Below are positions 55,419 through 64,000 of a stretch of DNA of 64,000 bases, piece by piece; positions within the stretch are counted from its first letter, which is position 1; every line of letters starts with the position of its first letter. Source of the stretch: Bernardetia sp. MNP-M8. GTDB lineage: Bacteria > Bacteroidota > Bacteroidia > Cytophagales > Bernardetiaceae. The position numbers and the translations under genes were made by a program. Under the pieces are notes generated by a model, which saw only the letters and a program-made list of their open reading frames with translations, made no database searches and was not told the origin of the DNA. The stretch covers positions 5,010,001-5,074,000 of the forward strand of contig NZ_CP147012.1 of the NCBI RefSeq assembly GCF_037126285.1, in the 5' to 3' direction.

Positions 55419-57647
55419 TTAAACCCTCCTAAACCTCTTCTCATACGTTTCAATAACCTTCCAATAGACAATAGGAATTTCTTGTATCAAATCGGCTGCA
55501 ATGGCAAAAAGAGAAGTGTCTTTTGAAACTGAAATGCTGTATTTTTCTGTGTTTTCTTCCCAGTTTTCAGCATCTAAAATGTCGTTTGCACCAAAGAAAT
55601 CGCCTTTTTGTAGGGTTTCTACTTTTCTGCCGTTTCGTTTTATGGTTATGCTGCCTTCTTGGATAAGATAGAGAATGTACTTTTGAGATAATTCTATTTT
55701 TTCTCCTTTAACTTGTGTCATGGCTTTAGCTAAACGTGTCAAGATGGGAAACGAAACTACTTCTCCAAAAAGCCATGTGTTTTCCAAAAACAAAATATTT
55801 TTTTCTACTCGTTTGAGTTCGCTGTACAAATCATTTCTATCCACAAAATCGTGATACGATTGTAGAGGAATTTGAATAACGGTAATATTACTGGCTGCTC
55901 GGTAGGTTTCAAGAGCTTTTCCACCCAAATAACCCGAATAAAAACCTATCAAAGAACCTGCTGGCAAAACGTGTTGGTTGCCACGCTGCGAATCGATAAA
56001 CTCTACCGAACCCGTAATCAGCAAATAAACATACTCACTATTTTGTCCTTTTTTGAATAAAATTGTTCCTGCATTAAAATGCCTAACGGAATGATTGAGC
56101 AAATAATTGACTTCGTGTTGGGGTGCGCTAGGAAAATAAAACTGCAAATACTTACTAGCAAAATCAAATAAATAATCATGACTAGCAGGGATAAGCGTAT
56201 CAATCATTCCAAAGGCTGCCGAAGAACCAATTTCACGCTCTTTGAAAGTGAGTGGTTTGTGTGTATGCGCCAAAACGATTTTCTTCGATTCATCTTTTCG
56301 GTAATCTTCTGCTTGTCCGTGAATCATTCCACCACCAATATCAATTTTTTTGAGGTTTGACGGAATCAAATAATTTTGTGTGATTTTGTCGTACCATTCC
56401 TGCGAAACCTGCAAATTATCGGTTCTTTCTGTCATTTTTTTGAAGACATCAAAAGAAACTACATCGGCTAAATGTCCATAGGTTTTATACGTATCTTTCC
56501 ATTTTGCTCTAAAATAAAATAAATTCGTTTCGACAGGATGAGGAGAATACAACGGCATTACTTCCAGTCCGTCGACATCGTTCCATTCATCAAAATTAAG
56601 GTCGTGAATATCAAAAAAGTTAGAAAAATTATTTTCTGCAATAGACATCAAAGCACATAATTTTTTGGTAATGGCAGAACGAACCAAAGGCGTTGCATAA
56701 TATTTAAAACGTCTGTCGGTTCGGATAAGCGTAGTAAGTCCTGCAAAATGGTCGTCGTGAGCATGTGTATGAAAGATACCTTCAATTTCATTGACACTAA
56801 TTCCTAAATAATTTAGGCTTGTAAGAATATTAGGACCTGCATCTACTAAATAAATTTTTCCTTGAAAAATCAGAATACTTGCCATACAAGGACGATTGAT
56901 GTCCCAACCGTCGCCCTCGCCAGAATGCACCACAGCAAAATATTCTCTATTCAAATAATGATAACCAAGTTGATAAGGAGCTTCATAACGGTCTTCTGCA
57001 CCCAAATTCAGATTTACTTCAACACTTTCATTTTGATAACTAATCTCATAAACATTAAAATCTTTTCGCTCAATAAAAACACCATTTCGGATTTCAGTTT
57101 TATTATCTTCTATTACTTCTTCGTCATTTTCTTTGATAACTCTTTTATCTAAAATTGCATCAGTCGGATTGATTTTTCCAAACGCAAAATTGAGTTTTAT
57201 ACGCATCATTTGCTCGGCAGTTTCGCCAGTTACTCCTGCTGCTTCGTATTCTTCTTTATTTATCAAACCATAATTTCCACGATAAAAATATTTCATTTGA
57301 GCTTCAATTTGCTCATCTGTTCCTATAATCATCGGACGGATTCCTGTATTATTTGGGTGATTCGGGATTCCCATTCCTTGCAAATAAAGCATCTGCATTG
57401 CAGGAAATTCTATCAAATTAGAAAAACTACCATTTTGCATCAGTACTTCGGAAAGTAAAATACAGTTAGGTCCCGATTCGTAGGAAACTATTTTTTTGTC
57501 TATTTTTTTATCGATAGTTTCGATAAGCCCACGTTTTTTCAAATGTTTGACAGCATCAGCAGGACAGCCACAAAGCATAAAAACATTTGCTTTTGGTACT
57601 TCTACCCAAAAAATTCCTGTACTGACACTCAATTTTTTTACCAACAT
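55419..57647 (-). CDS. Metallo-beta-lactamase-fold protein with two cyclic-nucleotide-binding domains
   Basis: A 742-aa cytosolic protein. The N-terminal ~230 residues are unassigned. An MBL domain has the metal motif H-T-H-A-H-D-D-H-F-A-G (around residue 310). Two cNMP-binding domains follow (about 520-630 and 630-742). The first keeps an Arg in the phosphate-cassette position (Y-R-A-A-S), while the second cassette (G-D-F-F-G-A-N-D-I) is more diverged. It would be a hydrolase gated by cyclic nucleotide. The gene follows two adenylate cyclase genes on the same strand, about 120 bp downstream, which suggests that cAMP is its ligand. No other domain and no signal peptide. Confidence 0.85.
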   Translation of the reverse strand: MLVKKLSVSTGIFWVEVPKANVFMLCGCPADAVKHLKKRGLIETIDKKIDKKIVSYESGPNCILLSEVLMQNGSFSNLIEFPAMQMLYLQGMGIPNHPNNTGIRPMIIGTDEQIEAQMKYFYRGNYGLINKEEYEAAGVTGETAEQMMRIKLNFAFGKINPTDAILDKRVIKENDEEVIEDNKTEIRNGVFIERKDFNVYEISYQNESVEVNLNLGAEDRYEAPYQLGYHYLNREYFAVVHSGEGDGWDINRPCMASILIFQGKIYLVDAGPNILTSLNYLGISVNEIEGIFHTHAHDDHFAGLTTLIRTDRRFKYYATPLVRSAITKKLCALMSIAENNFSNFFDIHDLNFDEWNDVDGLEVMPLYSPHPVETNLFYFRAKWKDTYKTYGHLADVVSFDVFKKMTERTDNLQVSQEWYDKITQNYLIPSNLKKIDIGGGMIHGQAEDYRKDESKKIVLAHTHKPLTFKEREIGSSAAFGMIDTLIPASHDYLFDFASKYLQFYFPSAPQHEVNYLLNHSVRHFNAGTILFKKGQNSEYVYLLITGSVEFIDSQRGNQHVLPAGSLIGFYSGYLGGKALETYRAASNITVIQIPLQSYHDFVDRNDLYSELKRVEKNILFLENTWLFGEVVSFPILTRLAKAMTQVKGEKIELSQKYILYLIQEGSITIKRNGRKVETLQKGDFFGANDILDAENWEENTEKYSISVSKDTSLFAIAADLIQEIPIVYWKVIETYEKRFRRV

Positions 57648-57684
57648 ATAATTGAAATTTATGCTCTAAATTATTCTGCTTTTC

Positions 57685-57759
57685 AACCGTCAACGAGGCT
57701 TTGCCGTCGTTGAGGATTATGTTTGAAACCTCGTTGACGGCAAAGCCTCAACGACGGTT
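57685..57759. repeat. 31-bp inverted repeat, each arm palindromic
   Basis: The arms 57685-57715 and 57729-57759 are inverted copies with a few paired differences, separated by 13 bp; each begins AACCGTC and contains GGCTTTGCCGTC. The related cctcaacga/tcgttgagg form occurs at 35311-35338. It separates the MBL gene from the first cyclase gene, and could attenuate transcription through the unit. Confidence 0.75.
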
Positions 57760-57767
57760 ATAAATAT

Positions 57768-59459
57768 TTAACTGATAACTGATGACTCTACAAAGTACAT
57801 ATCAATTTCACCTTTATTTTTTGCTGTAATTTTTCCTCTATACTCACACTCAAAATCATTTTTGATATGATTGTACGTTGTTTCAGAAATATTTACTTTT
57901 CCTACTTGTCCACTAGATTCCATTCTTGCAGCTAAGTTTACAGCATCTCCCCAAATGTCATACGCAAACTTATTTTTACCAATAACGCCAGCTACAACAG
58001 AACCTGTATGAATCCCCAAACGAAGTTCGAAAGTTGGTTCTCCTAATTTTTCTTGATAATCTTTCCATTCTTTCATAAACTTTTGCATTTCTAATCCTGC
58101 TTTTACGGCATCTTTTGGGTTGGAAGTATTAGCAACAGGAACACCACCAGCACACATATAGGCATCGCCTATGGTTTTGATTTTTTCAAGGTTATTATTC
58201 TCACAAATCTTATCAAATTCTGTAAAGCAATATTCTAACTTCTTGACTAAATCTTCAGGTGATAGTTTTTCAGAAATTTGCGTAAAGCCTTTAAAATCTG
58301 TAAACATAACTGTCACAAGTTCGTAAGAATGTGGTTGTGCATGTCCTGTTTCTTTGAGTTCTTGTGCTGTTTCTTCTGGGAGAATATTGAGCAAAAGTGT
58401 ATCTGATTTTTGACGTTCTAATTCAATTTCTTTGTTTTTAGAATTGAGTTTACGGTTACTATTAAACTTCTGAACAAAAGCAATTACAGAAAGAAGAAGA
58501 ACAATTCCACCTCCAATCAGACCTATTAAAAATTGATTGTTTCTTGCTCGTTGAGTGGCAGCTTCTGCTTTTTGTTTTTCAGCTTCTGCTTTTTGTTCTT
58601 TTGCAATGGCTTCTTGTTTCTGACGGTCAGATTCTTTAATTTTTAAATCAAGGTTTTTAAGTTGAAGCTCTAAGCCTTGTTTTTCAATGACATATTTTTG
58701 AGAATCTATATCTAATGTTAGTTCTTTCTTTTGGGTACGTAAAAATTCCAATTCTCTTTGAGAAAGAAGCATTGGGTCAATCTGCATCGCCTCAGCTAAC
58801 TCTCGTTTTTTATCTCTTGGGTCAGGTTTTTGGTTGCGTGCTTGTTCCCACATAAGTTCAAAGAGCTTTACTTTTTCTTCGCTTCCTTGTTTTGTATGTG
58901 CTTCCATCAGAACAGTAGAAAGGTTTATTCTATCCTGACGAGTAACTTGAAATGTATCAGGTTTTGATAAAAGTAGCTCTGCTGTCGGAATTAGATTTTC
59001 ATAATCTCTTTCTTTATGAGTGATTTTGACAATTTTTCGAAGAACATTTCCTTCTTTTTCAAATTCATTTATTTCATTATAAAGAGTTGCAGCTTCTTGA
59101 TATTGACTATTCTTTTTGGTAAAATAATCAGGCATTTCATATTTATCCCCTAATTTTTCGTGACTTCTTGCTTCTAAGAGTTTGTCATTTTGCTTTTCGG
59201 CTGCATAAATTGCACGTTCGTAATAGCGCACCATCAAACCTGTTTGTTTGATAAGATGATAGCTTTCAGCAATTTGCCAACTCAAACTAATTGCTGTTTT
59301 GTAATCACCATTTTTTAAAGCTCGTTTTCGTTTCACCTCATAATCTCTAATTTTAGAAATTACTTGACGACGATTATAATTTTGTGCTTTTCCCCAGTCG
59401 TAAGGAACAAAAAGCAACAAAATAAGTGAAACAATAAGAATAAGGTACTTTTTTTTCAT
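57768..59459 (-). CDS. TPR-containing class III adenylate cyclase
   Basis: 563 aa from the ATG at 59459, which begins with a signal-anchor (K-K-K-Y-L-I-L-I-V-S-L); the open frame extends to 59582. An extracytoplasmic TPR region (~30-240) is followed by a long coiled coil, a transmembrane segment (L-I-G-L-I-G-G-G-I-V-L-L-L-S-V-I-A-F) and a cyclase catalytic domain. Catalytic features are F-T-D-F-K-G, G-D-A-Y, the adenine-specifying K-I-K and Y-D-I-W-G, and N-L-A-A-R. The Lys/Asp pair marks ATP rather than GTP. It probably converts periplasmic TPR binding into cAMP. It is the second of two paralogous cyclase genes in tandem. Confidence 0.85.
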   Translation of the reverse strand: MKKKYLILIVSLILLLFVPYDWGKAQNYNRRQVISKIRDYEVKRKRALKNGDYKTAISLSWQIAESYHLIKQTGLMVRYYERAIYAAEKQNDKLLEARSHEKLGDKYEMPDYFTKKNSQYQEAATLYNEINEFEKEGNVLRKIVKITHKERDYENLIPTAELLLSKPDTFQVTRQDRINLSTVLMEAHTKQGSEEKVKLFELMWEQARNQKPDPRDKKRELAEAMQIDPMLLSQRELEFLRTQKKELTLDIDSQKYVIEKQGLELQLKNLDLKIKESDRQKQEAIAKEQKAEAEKQKAEAATQRARNNQFLIGLIGGGIVLLLSVIAFVQKFNSNRKLNSKNKEIELERQKSDTLLLNILPEETAQELKETGHAQPHSYELVTVMFTDFKGFTQISEKLSPEDLVKKLEYCFTEFDKICENNNLEKIKTIGDAYMCAGGVPVANTSNPKDAVKAGLEMQKFMKEWKDYQEKLGEPTFELRLGIHTGSVVAGVIGKNKFAYDIWGDAVNLAARMESSGQVGKVNISETTYNHIKNDFECEYRGKITAKNKGEIDMYFVESSVIS

Positions 59460-59562
59460 AATAAATGCTCTGTTTTTTGGATAGAATTTTCTTAAAAGTT
59501 CTTTTGAATGAATAGTTTTATTGAAACCGTCTAAATAAATTTTGTTTAAGAATTCAGTTTTG

Positions 59563-61263
59563 TTAGAATTTAGAAACGACAAAATACATATCTACTTCTC
59601 CTTTATTTTTAGCCTGAATTTTTCCACGATAGGAACAGAAAAAATAATCTCTAACAAGCGAATACGTATATTCTGAAATATTTACTCTGCCTATTTCTCC
59701 ACTAGATTCCATTCGGGCAGCTAAATTAACTGTATCTCCCCAAATATCATAGGCAAAGCGTTTTTTACCCACGACACCAGCCACCACTGCACCTGTATGA
59801 ATACCCAAACGCATATCAAAATAGGGTTTTCCTTGCAAAATTTTCTTTTGTTTTAGTTGTTCGATGACTTCTTGCATTTCCATAGCAGCACTTACTGCAT
59901 CAACAGGATTAGTATAGTTTGGAGTCGGAACACCACCAGCACACATATAAGCATCGCCAATTGTCTTGATTCGTTCCAAATTCCAACGTTCACAAATGGT
60001 ATCAAATTCAGAAAAACATTCTGCAAGTTCATTAATAAGTTCTTCTGGGCTAAGCAACTCAGCAGCCTTTGTAAAACCTTTAAAATCGGTAAAAATAACA
60101 GTTACTTGGTCGTAAGAACGTGGTTTGAGTTCTACATTATGTTTGAGTTCTTCGGCTACTTCTCGTGGAAGGATGTTTAAGAGTAATGCTTCCGAACGTT
60201 CTTTTTCTCGTTCTATCATCTCTTTTTGCTGCTCAATTTCTTCATTTTTAGCTTCTAATTCGTGGTTTGCTGTAGCAAGTTCTTTATTTGCTTTTTTCTT
60301 TGCTCTTACTGTATTACTTTGGATAATGATAAAAACAATTAATAGAACAGCAATTAAAGCCACACCACTAACAATAAACATAAATAACTTTTCACCTGCT
60401 TTTTTTTCTGTTTCTAAAGCCTCAATGTGGGCAAAAACTTCTTTTAAACTATCTGCCTTTATGGTATTTTCTGCTAATAAGGCATCTATTTGTTCTTGGG
60501 TAATGAGTTTTTGTTTATTAGTAAGTACAGCAACTTCTTCCTTTTTTTGTTTTAATTCTGTAGGTGAGAAATTCAATGAATCTTCTAACACTTTATCTTT
60601 TTTCTCTTCTAAATTAATTACTTCTTCGGCAGGATTTCTGATTTTTTCAGTCAGGTTTGCATATAGTTGAGCATTCGAATAATCTCCTTTTGCTCTATGT
60701 ACTTTTGATAAATATTCAGTACTTTGTAAAATTAGTTTTGCATCATTTGCTTGTCTTGCAATACGTATTGTTTCTTCAAAATTGTAAATGGCTCTATTAT
60801 ATTGTTTTGTCTCAGCATACATAATCCCTCCTAAATAATAAGAACTGGCAACTTTCTTCTTGTCTCCTAACCTATCATAGACTTTTGATGCTTTTTCATA
60901 ATTCTGAATAGCTAAATCATAATTTTTTTGACCTTTATAAACTCCTCCTAATAAAGAATACGTTTTACCCAAATTATCATAATCTTTTACAGAAGCTGAA
61001 TATCTAACAGCCTCATTTAGATAATCAATAGCTTGTCTTGTATTTCCTTCTCTATAATAGCCTTGTGCTATTTGATAAGCTAGTTTTCCTGCTTTATTTG
61101 GACGTCCTTTATTAATAGCTGATTTGTACTGTGTTTCTAAATTTTGAGCAAAGCTATTTTGAGGAATAAAAAATAGACACACTATAAAGAGTAAGAAAAT
61201 AAAAAACAGTTTATTTTGAGAGGTAAATTTTTTCATACATTTATTTTTGTTGTGCTTTTTCAT
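59563..61263 (-). CDS. TPR-containing class III adenylate cyclase
   Basis: 566 aa with a signal peptide or anchor (F-F-I-F-L-L-F-I-V-C-L-F-F-I), possibly from the second ATG at 61236. There are four or more TPR units (G-N-T-R-Q-A-I-D-Y-L-N-E-A, Y-D-L-A-I-Q-N-Y-E-K-A), a transmembrane segment (M-F-I-V-S-G-V-A-L-I-A-V-L-L-I-V-F-I-I-I), a coiled coil and a C-terminal cyclase domain with F-T-D-F-K-G, R-I-K-T-I-G-D-A-Y, Y-D-I-W-G-D and N-L-A-A-R-M-E. The Lys and Asp indicate ATP specificity. It is upstream of a close paralogue by a ~100-bp spacer. Confidence 0.88.
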   Translation of the reverse strand: MKKHNKNKCMKKFTSQNKLFFIFLLFIVCLFFIPQNSFAQNLETQYKSAINKGRPNKAGKLAYQIAQGYYREGNTRQAIDYLNEAVRYSASVKDYDNLGKTYSLLGGVYKGQKNYDLAIQNYEKASKVYDRLGDKKKVASSYYLGGIMYAETKQYNRAIYNFEETIRIARQANDAKLILQSTEYLSKVHRAKGDYSNAQLYANLTEKIRNPAEEVINLEEKKDKVLEDSLNFSPTELKQKKEEVAVLTNKQKLITQEQIDALLAENTIKADSLKEVFAHIEALETEKKAGEKLFMFIVSGVALIAVLLIVFIIIQSNTVRAKKKANKELATANHELEAKNEEIEQQKEMIEREKERSEALLLNILPREVAEELKHNVELKPRSYDQVTVIFTDFKGFTKAAELLSPEELINELAECFSEFDTICERWNLERIKTIGDAYMCAGGVPTPNYTNPVDAVSAAMEMQEVIEQLKQKKILQGKPYFDMRLGIHTGAVVAGVVGKKRFAYDIWGDTVNLAARMESSGEIGRVNISEYTYSLVRDYFFCSYRGKIQAKNKGEVDMYFVVSKF

Positions 61264-61413
61264 TTTGAAAAATAGCTATAAAATGACCAAAGAAAGAGTA
61301 AAAAATAAAACACTTAAATTAGATTGATTCTAGTAGAAATACAAATTTTTTCAAAAAAAGTTAAATTTAAAAGCAAAAATAGGTATGCTAAATGGTAGAA
61401 GCAACCTATATAT

Positions 61414-61758
61414 TTAATATTCTTCATTATCGACATAAGTTTCTAAATAAATTGTATCATTCTCCTTGACAGATGCTGTCCAGCTCACATAACCTTCTTT
61501 ATAAAAATCTATCATATAATCGCTACAATAGTCGTGTGCAAGTTTGTAAATTCCATTTTTATCTGTAAAAATTGGAGTTTTTAGGCTGTCTTTATGAATC
61601 ATTGATAAATAAATACTTACCTCTACATTTTCTAAAGGTTGTTTGGTTTGGCTATCCATCACAATTCCATTTGCCTCTGTATGACAATCACAACTACAAA
61701 AAATAAAAGCAAACAGAACAAAAAACAAACAAAACCAATAAGAGAATTCTTTTTGCAT
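61414..61758 (-). CDS. Small lipoprotein with carboxypeptidase-regulatory-like domain
   Basis: A 114-aa lipoprotein: hydrophobic signal ending F-C-S-C (lipobox around residue 23). The remainder matches a CarbopepD-reg-like (TIG-type beta-sandwich) unit, with G-I-V-M-D-S-Q-T-K-Q-P-L-E-N-V-E-V and T-D-K-N-G-I-Y-K-L. Function unknown; probably surface or periplasmic. It is upstream of the cyclases on the same strand but 150 bp away. Confidence 0.7.
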   Translation of the reverse strand: MQKEFSYWFCLFFVLFAFIFCSCDCHTEANGIVMDSQTKQPLENVEVSIYLSMIHKDSLKTPIFTDKNGIYKLAHDYCSDYMIDFYKEGYVSWTASVKENDTIYLETYVDNEEY

Positions 61759-62010
61759 AAAGGTAGAGATTTAAAATAAAGTAATTTTGTAATTGATAGC
61801 CATAAGTATTGTTCTTTCTTAGTACCTTTGTGGCTCAATTTACTAATTTATTTTGCTTTATGATTAGATAAAATAGTCAATCTCTACTTTTTCTCATTTA
61901 TAAAATAGATTTTTAATACAATAAATCCTTTTATTACAAATTAATTATGTTGGTTCTACTAACTTTTAATTCGTAATTTTTAATTCGTAATTCGTAATTG
62001 GTTTAGCTAT

Positions 62011-62538
62011 ATGATAAAGTTTATAAAATTTATTTGGATGCTCTCTATGCTTGCTGTGATGGGTGTTCTTTTATATGAAAATGTAATTCTTCAACCTCCT
62101 GTTACTATAAAAATTGATGATGTAGGAGGCGTTTTTAATCTTAGCAAAAATGGTTTTTTCTATCTTTTTTTAGCTGCCATTGTTGTTTTTAATGGAATTC
62201 TTCTGATTTTAGGAACTGTTATTCCTACCTTACCTGAAAAGTTTTTGCCAATTCCGAAACGTAATTTTTGGGCAAAAAATCAGACTACACGTCGTATGCT
62301 TCTCAATAATTTCAAACTTTGGATAAAAGGAGTAGGAATTTTTATCAATCTTTTCATAATGATTTATTTAGTGGCTATTCAGATTGAAAATGGCGCAACT
62401 CCTAAATTTCCTTTCGATGCTTCTATTTTATCCACTATAGTTTTGGTACTTTTAGTAGGTTGGTTACTCTTATTTTTTGCTTGGTTTGGAATGAATAAAA
62501 CGGCTGCTGAAAAGGTAAGAGTAGAAAAACAAAATTAA
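62011..62538 (+). CDS. Membrane protein of unknown function
   Basis: A 175-aa protein with four hydrophobic segments (residues ~5-25, 48-70, 103-125, 138-160). It has the loop motif L-P-I-P-K-R-N-F-W, seen in related Bacteroidota membrane proteins; no named family. It is 110 bp upstream of a secreted protein on the same strand. Confidence 0.6.
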   Translation: MIKFIKFIWMLSMLAVMGVLLYENVILQPPVTIKIDDVGGVFNLSKNGFFYLFLAAIVVFNGILLILGTVIPTLPEKFLPIPKRNFWAKNQTTRRMLLNNFKLWIKGVGIFINLFIMIYLVAIQIENGATPKFPFDASILSTIVLVLLVGWLLLFFAWFGMNKTAAEKVRVEKQN

Positions 62539-62647
62539 AAGCGATAAAAGACTAGAATTAGATTTGATTTCGTTTTGGCACAATAATTTGATTATAGATT
62601 CCATATAATCAAATTATTTCCTATCAAAATCATTATTAAAATCAACT

Positions 62648-63274
62648 ATGAAAATTAGAAACACTAAAACAATTAAAGAAAACGCATTAAAAACAACTTC
62701 ATTTGCTTTCTTATTATTAATCATTTTTTCAGCATTCAATTTTGCAGGACAAATGCCTGATAAATACAAAAGAAAACGAATTGGCGAAGGTGTAACTCTT
62801 CTAATTCCTGATAATTTTGTAGAAATGTCTGATGAAGAAATTGCAACAAAATATTTTACTCCAAAGAGACCTTTAGCTATTTTTAGAAGTCCAGACCGAA
62901 AAGCTGAATTAGGCATCAACTCAAGTATTTTTGAGTGGGGAGAAGTAGGCTTGGAAAGTGAAATGAATATGGAACTTTTGAAAGGTTTTTATAAAGGAGC
63001 GATTGCAAATTCGTTTTATGAGAAAATAAAATTCTTAAATGAAGGTGAAATTATCAATATTGGAGACCGAGAAGGTGTTTTGTTTGAGTTTATTGGAGCA
63101 ATTCCAGAAGACCCAAATGCTATTATTAACAAAGGTGGAAAATCTCGTTATCATCAAGTTTTGTACAGTGTTTATAACGGAAAAGTGCTTATCGTTAATT
63201 TTAGCGTTACTGGAACAGATTATACCTACTGGCAAGAACACGCTACAAAAATGGTAACTTCTGTGAAGATTTAA
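62648..63274 (+). CDS. Secreted protein, PsbP/DUF1795-like (tentative)
   Basis: A 208-aa protein with an N-terminal hydrophobic segment and, after it, a pattern close to PsbP/Mog1-like lipoproteins: Y-K-R-K-R-I-G-E-G-V-T-L-L-I-P-D-N-F, G-D-R-E-G-V-L-F-E-F, and a final V-L-I-V-N-F-S-V-T-G. It is probably periplasmic, function unknown. The downstream spacer holds a CCCACGAT hairpin of the RAYT element. Confidence 0.6.
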   Translation: MKIRNTKTIKENALKTTSFAFLLLIIFSAFNFAGQMPDKYKRKRIGEGVTLLIPDNFVEMSDEEIATKYFTPKRPLAIFRSPDRKAELGINSSIFEWGEVGLESEMNMELLKGFYKGAIANSFYEKIKFLNEGEIINIGDREGVLFEFIGAIPEDPNAIINKGGKSRYHQVLYSVYNGKVLIVNFSVTGTDYTYWQEHATKMVTSVKI

Positions 63275-63281
63275 CTTCTAG

Positions 63282-63301
63282 CCCACGATTAAAATCGTGG
63301 G
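63282..63301. repeat. REP-like hairpin, left of RAYT
   Basis: cccacgat (63282-63289) and atcgtggg (63294-63301) form a perfect stem, 60 bp before the RAYT frame begins. Confidence 0.75.
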
Positions 63302-63360
63302 TTTCGTCGAATAAAACCCATACCTTTAGTTATAGGTAAAGATGAACAACTCAAAAAAAA

Positions 63361-63825
63361 ATGGCACATTCTTACACAAGAATCTGGATACATGCAGTAT
63401 TTGGCACAAAAAATAGAGAAGATGTAATTCTACCAAATCTAAAAAATTAAGTTTATAACTTAATTATAAACGAATTGAAAGTGTTAGACTGTCCTTTATT
63501 GGCTATCAATGGAATGCCAAACCATGTGCATATTTTATTTCTCTTGAACAAAAATAAAAATATAGCCGAAGTTATAAAGCAAGTAAAGGGAGGAACGTCC
63601 TATCAAATTAATCAGCAAAATCTAACAGAGGATAAATTTAGTTGGCAAGTAGGTTATGGTGCTTTTTCTGTTAGTGAATCAGGCATAGAAAAAGTAAAAG
63701 AATATATCAAAAACCAAGAACTGCATCATCAGAACATTAATTTTAAAGAGGAGTTTGAGCGTTTTGTAGAACTACATGGACTTATACTAGATGATAAATG
63801 GGTAAAACGTCTAGCAAATAAATAA
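63361..63825 (+). pseudogene. RAYT-type Y1 transposase (REP-associated) with internal stop
   Basis: A ~154-codon frame of the TnpA_REP/IS200-like Y1 family. It begins M-A-H-S-Y-T-R-I-W-I-H-A-V-F-G at ATG 63361, has a TAA stop at 63448-63450 after 29 codons, then reads on without a shift: the HUH motif is N-H-V-H and the catalytic Tyr lies in E-Y-I-K-N-Q-E-L-H-H. A start at 63475 would leave only 116 residues, missing the first strand of the fold. It is probably inactivated by one G-to-T change (GAA to TAA). It is flanked by CCCACGA hairpins. Confidence 0.85.
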
Positions 63826-63848
63826 AAGTTTTTTACTGTTATAACAAA

Positions 63849-63868
63849 CCCACGATTTTAATCGTGGG
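63849..63868. repeat. REP-like hairpin, right of RAYT
   Basis: cccacgat (63849-63856) and atcgtggg (63861-63868) form a perfect stem, 24 bp after the RAYT stop. Confidence 0.75.
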
Positions 63869-63993
63869 AAGACAGGTAGAGAAAGATAGAAAACAGCAAA
63901 TTTTGTTTTCCCATTATGGATTTCATTTTTTTGACTGTGCAATATCAGTTGTTAAGTAAGTGTTTAAATAAAAATAGACTATAAAAAACGAAA

Positions 63994-64000
63994 CCCACGA
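63994..64000. repeat. Start of a further REP-like hairpin (cut by window end)
   Basis: The last bases, acgaaacccacga, are the reverse complement of the left hairpin and its flank (tcgtgggtttcgt at 63295-63307), so another copy probably begins here in opposite orientation. Confidence 0.5.

Noticed and set aside
57210-57458. Plus-strand frame of 82 codons
   Set aside because: Antisense to the 742-aa MBL/cNMP gene, with no start context or domain pattern.
61968-62002. Repeated taattcgtaatt strings before the membrane protein gene
   Set aside because: A short AT-rich simple repeat; no structure or spread through the window supports a function.

Overview
The window is AT-rich chromosomal DNA from a member of the Bacteroidota, most likely a gliding, marine-type Cytophagales (Bernardetia/Flexibacter-like; the genus is inference). 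Support comes from a GldF-type gliding-motility ABC permease, lipoproteins with Cys-containing lipoboxes, many secreted TPR proteins, a TonB-dependent receptor, Bacteroidota domain families (DUF4919, LVIVD repeats, CepA/CfxA-like class A beta-lactamase) and a sigma-54-type response regulator of a form I associate with this phylum. No rRNA or tRNA gene was recognised.

Layout. 1-8 kb: 3' part of an MscS channel gene, an alpha/beta hydrolase, a secreted TPR-CHAT (caspase-like) protein and two secreted TPR proteins. 8-14 kb: gldF without an adjacent gldG, two unknown small proteins and a 1311-aa TPR/transglutaminase-like protein. 14-28 kb: mostly housekeeping and envelope genes (NAD+-dependent DNA ligase, CAP lipoprotein, CIA30 protein, two LVIVD lipoproteins, LURP-one-like protein, PRPP synthetase-like protein, class A beta-lactamase, TonB receptor, branched-chain aminotransferase). 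27.7-33 kb: a run of short, unrelated genes (DUF2628, BamE-like lipoprotein, two Crp-like regulators, a flavodoxin-fold oxidoreductase, DUF998, DUF4345, DUF4919) separated by related ~100-bp intergenic elements. At least two of these genes are broken. 33-44 kb: an esterase-like hydrolase, a response regulator, an orphan nuoJ, an SF1 helicase, DUF2147, and a dihydrolipoyl acyltransferase. 44-53 kb: an accessory region with an HTH/GNAT pair, an S41 peptidase with an outer-membrane protein, a degenerate transposase, an ISAs1-family insertion with a readable 10-bp target duplication, an IS110-family element with a structured leader resembling a bridge RNA, and at least five copies of one dispersed palindromic repeat family. 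53-55 kb: a candidate defence pair made of an ApeA-like HEPN protein and a coiled-coil membrane protein. 55-61 kb: a candidate cyclic-AMP signalling unit made of two TPR-class III adenylate cyclases and a metallo-beta-lactamase protein with two cyclic-nucleotide-binding domains. 61-64 kb: small envelope proteins and a RAYT-type (REP-associated) transposase gene with an internal stop codon, flanked by CCCACGA/TCGTGGG hairpins.

The most interesting items are the putative IS110 bridge RNA, the cyclase/cyclase/cNMP-MBL unit, the HEPN plus coiled-coil membrane pair, the palindromic repeat family around 45-51.7 kb, and the cassette-like stretch at 27.7-33 kb. All functions are read by eye from sequence; no database search was run.
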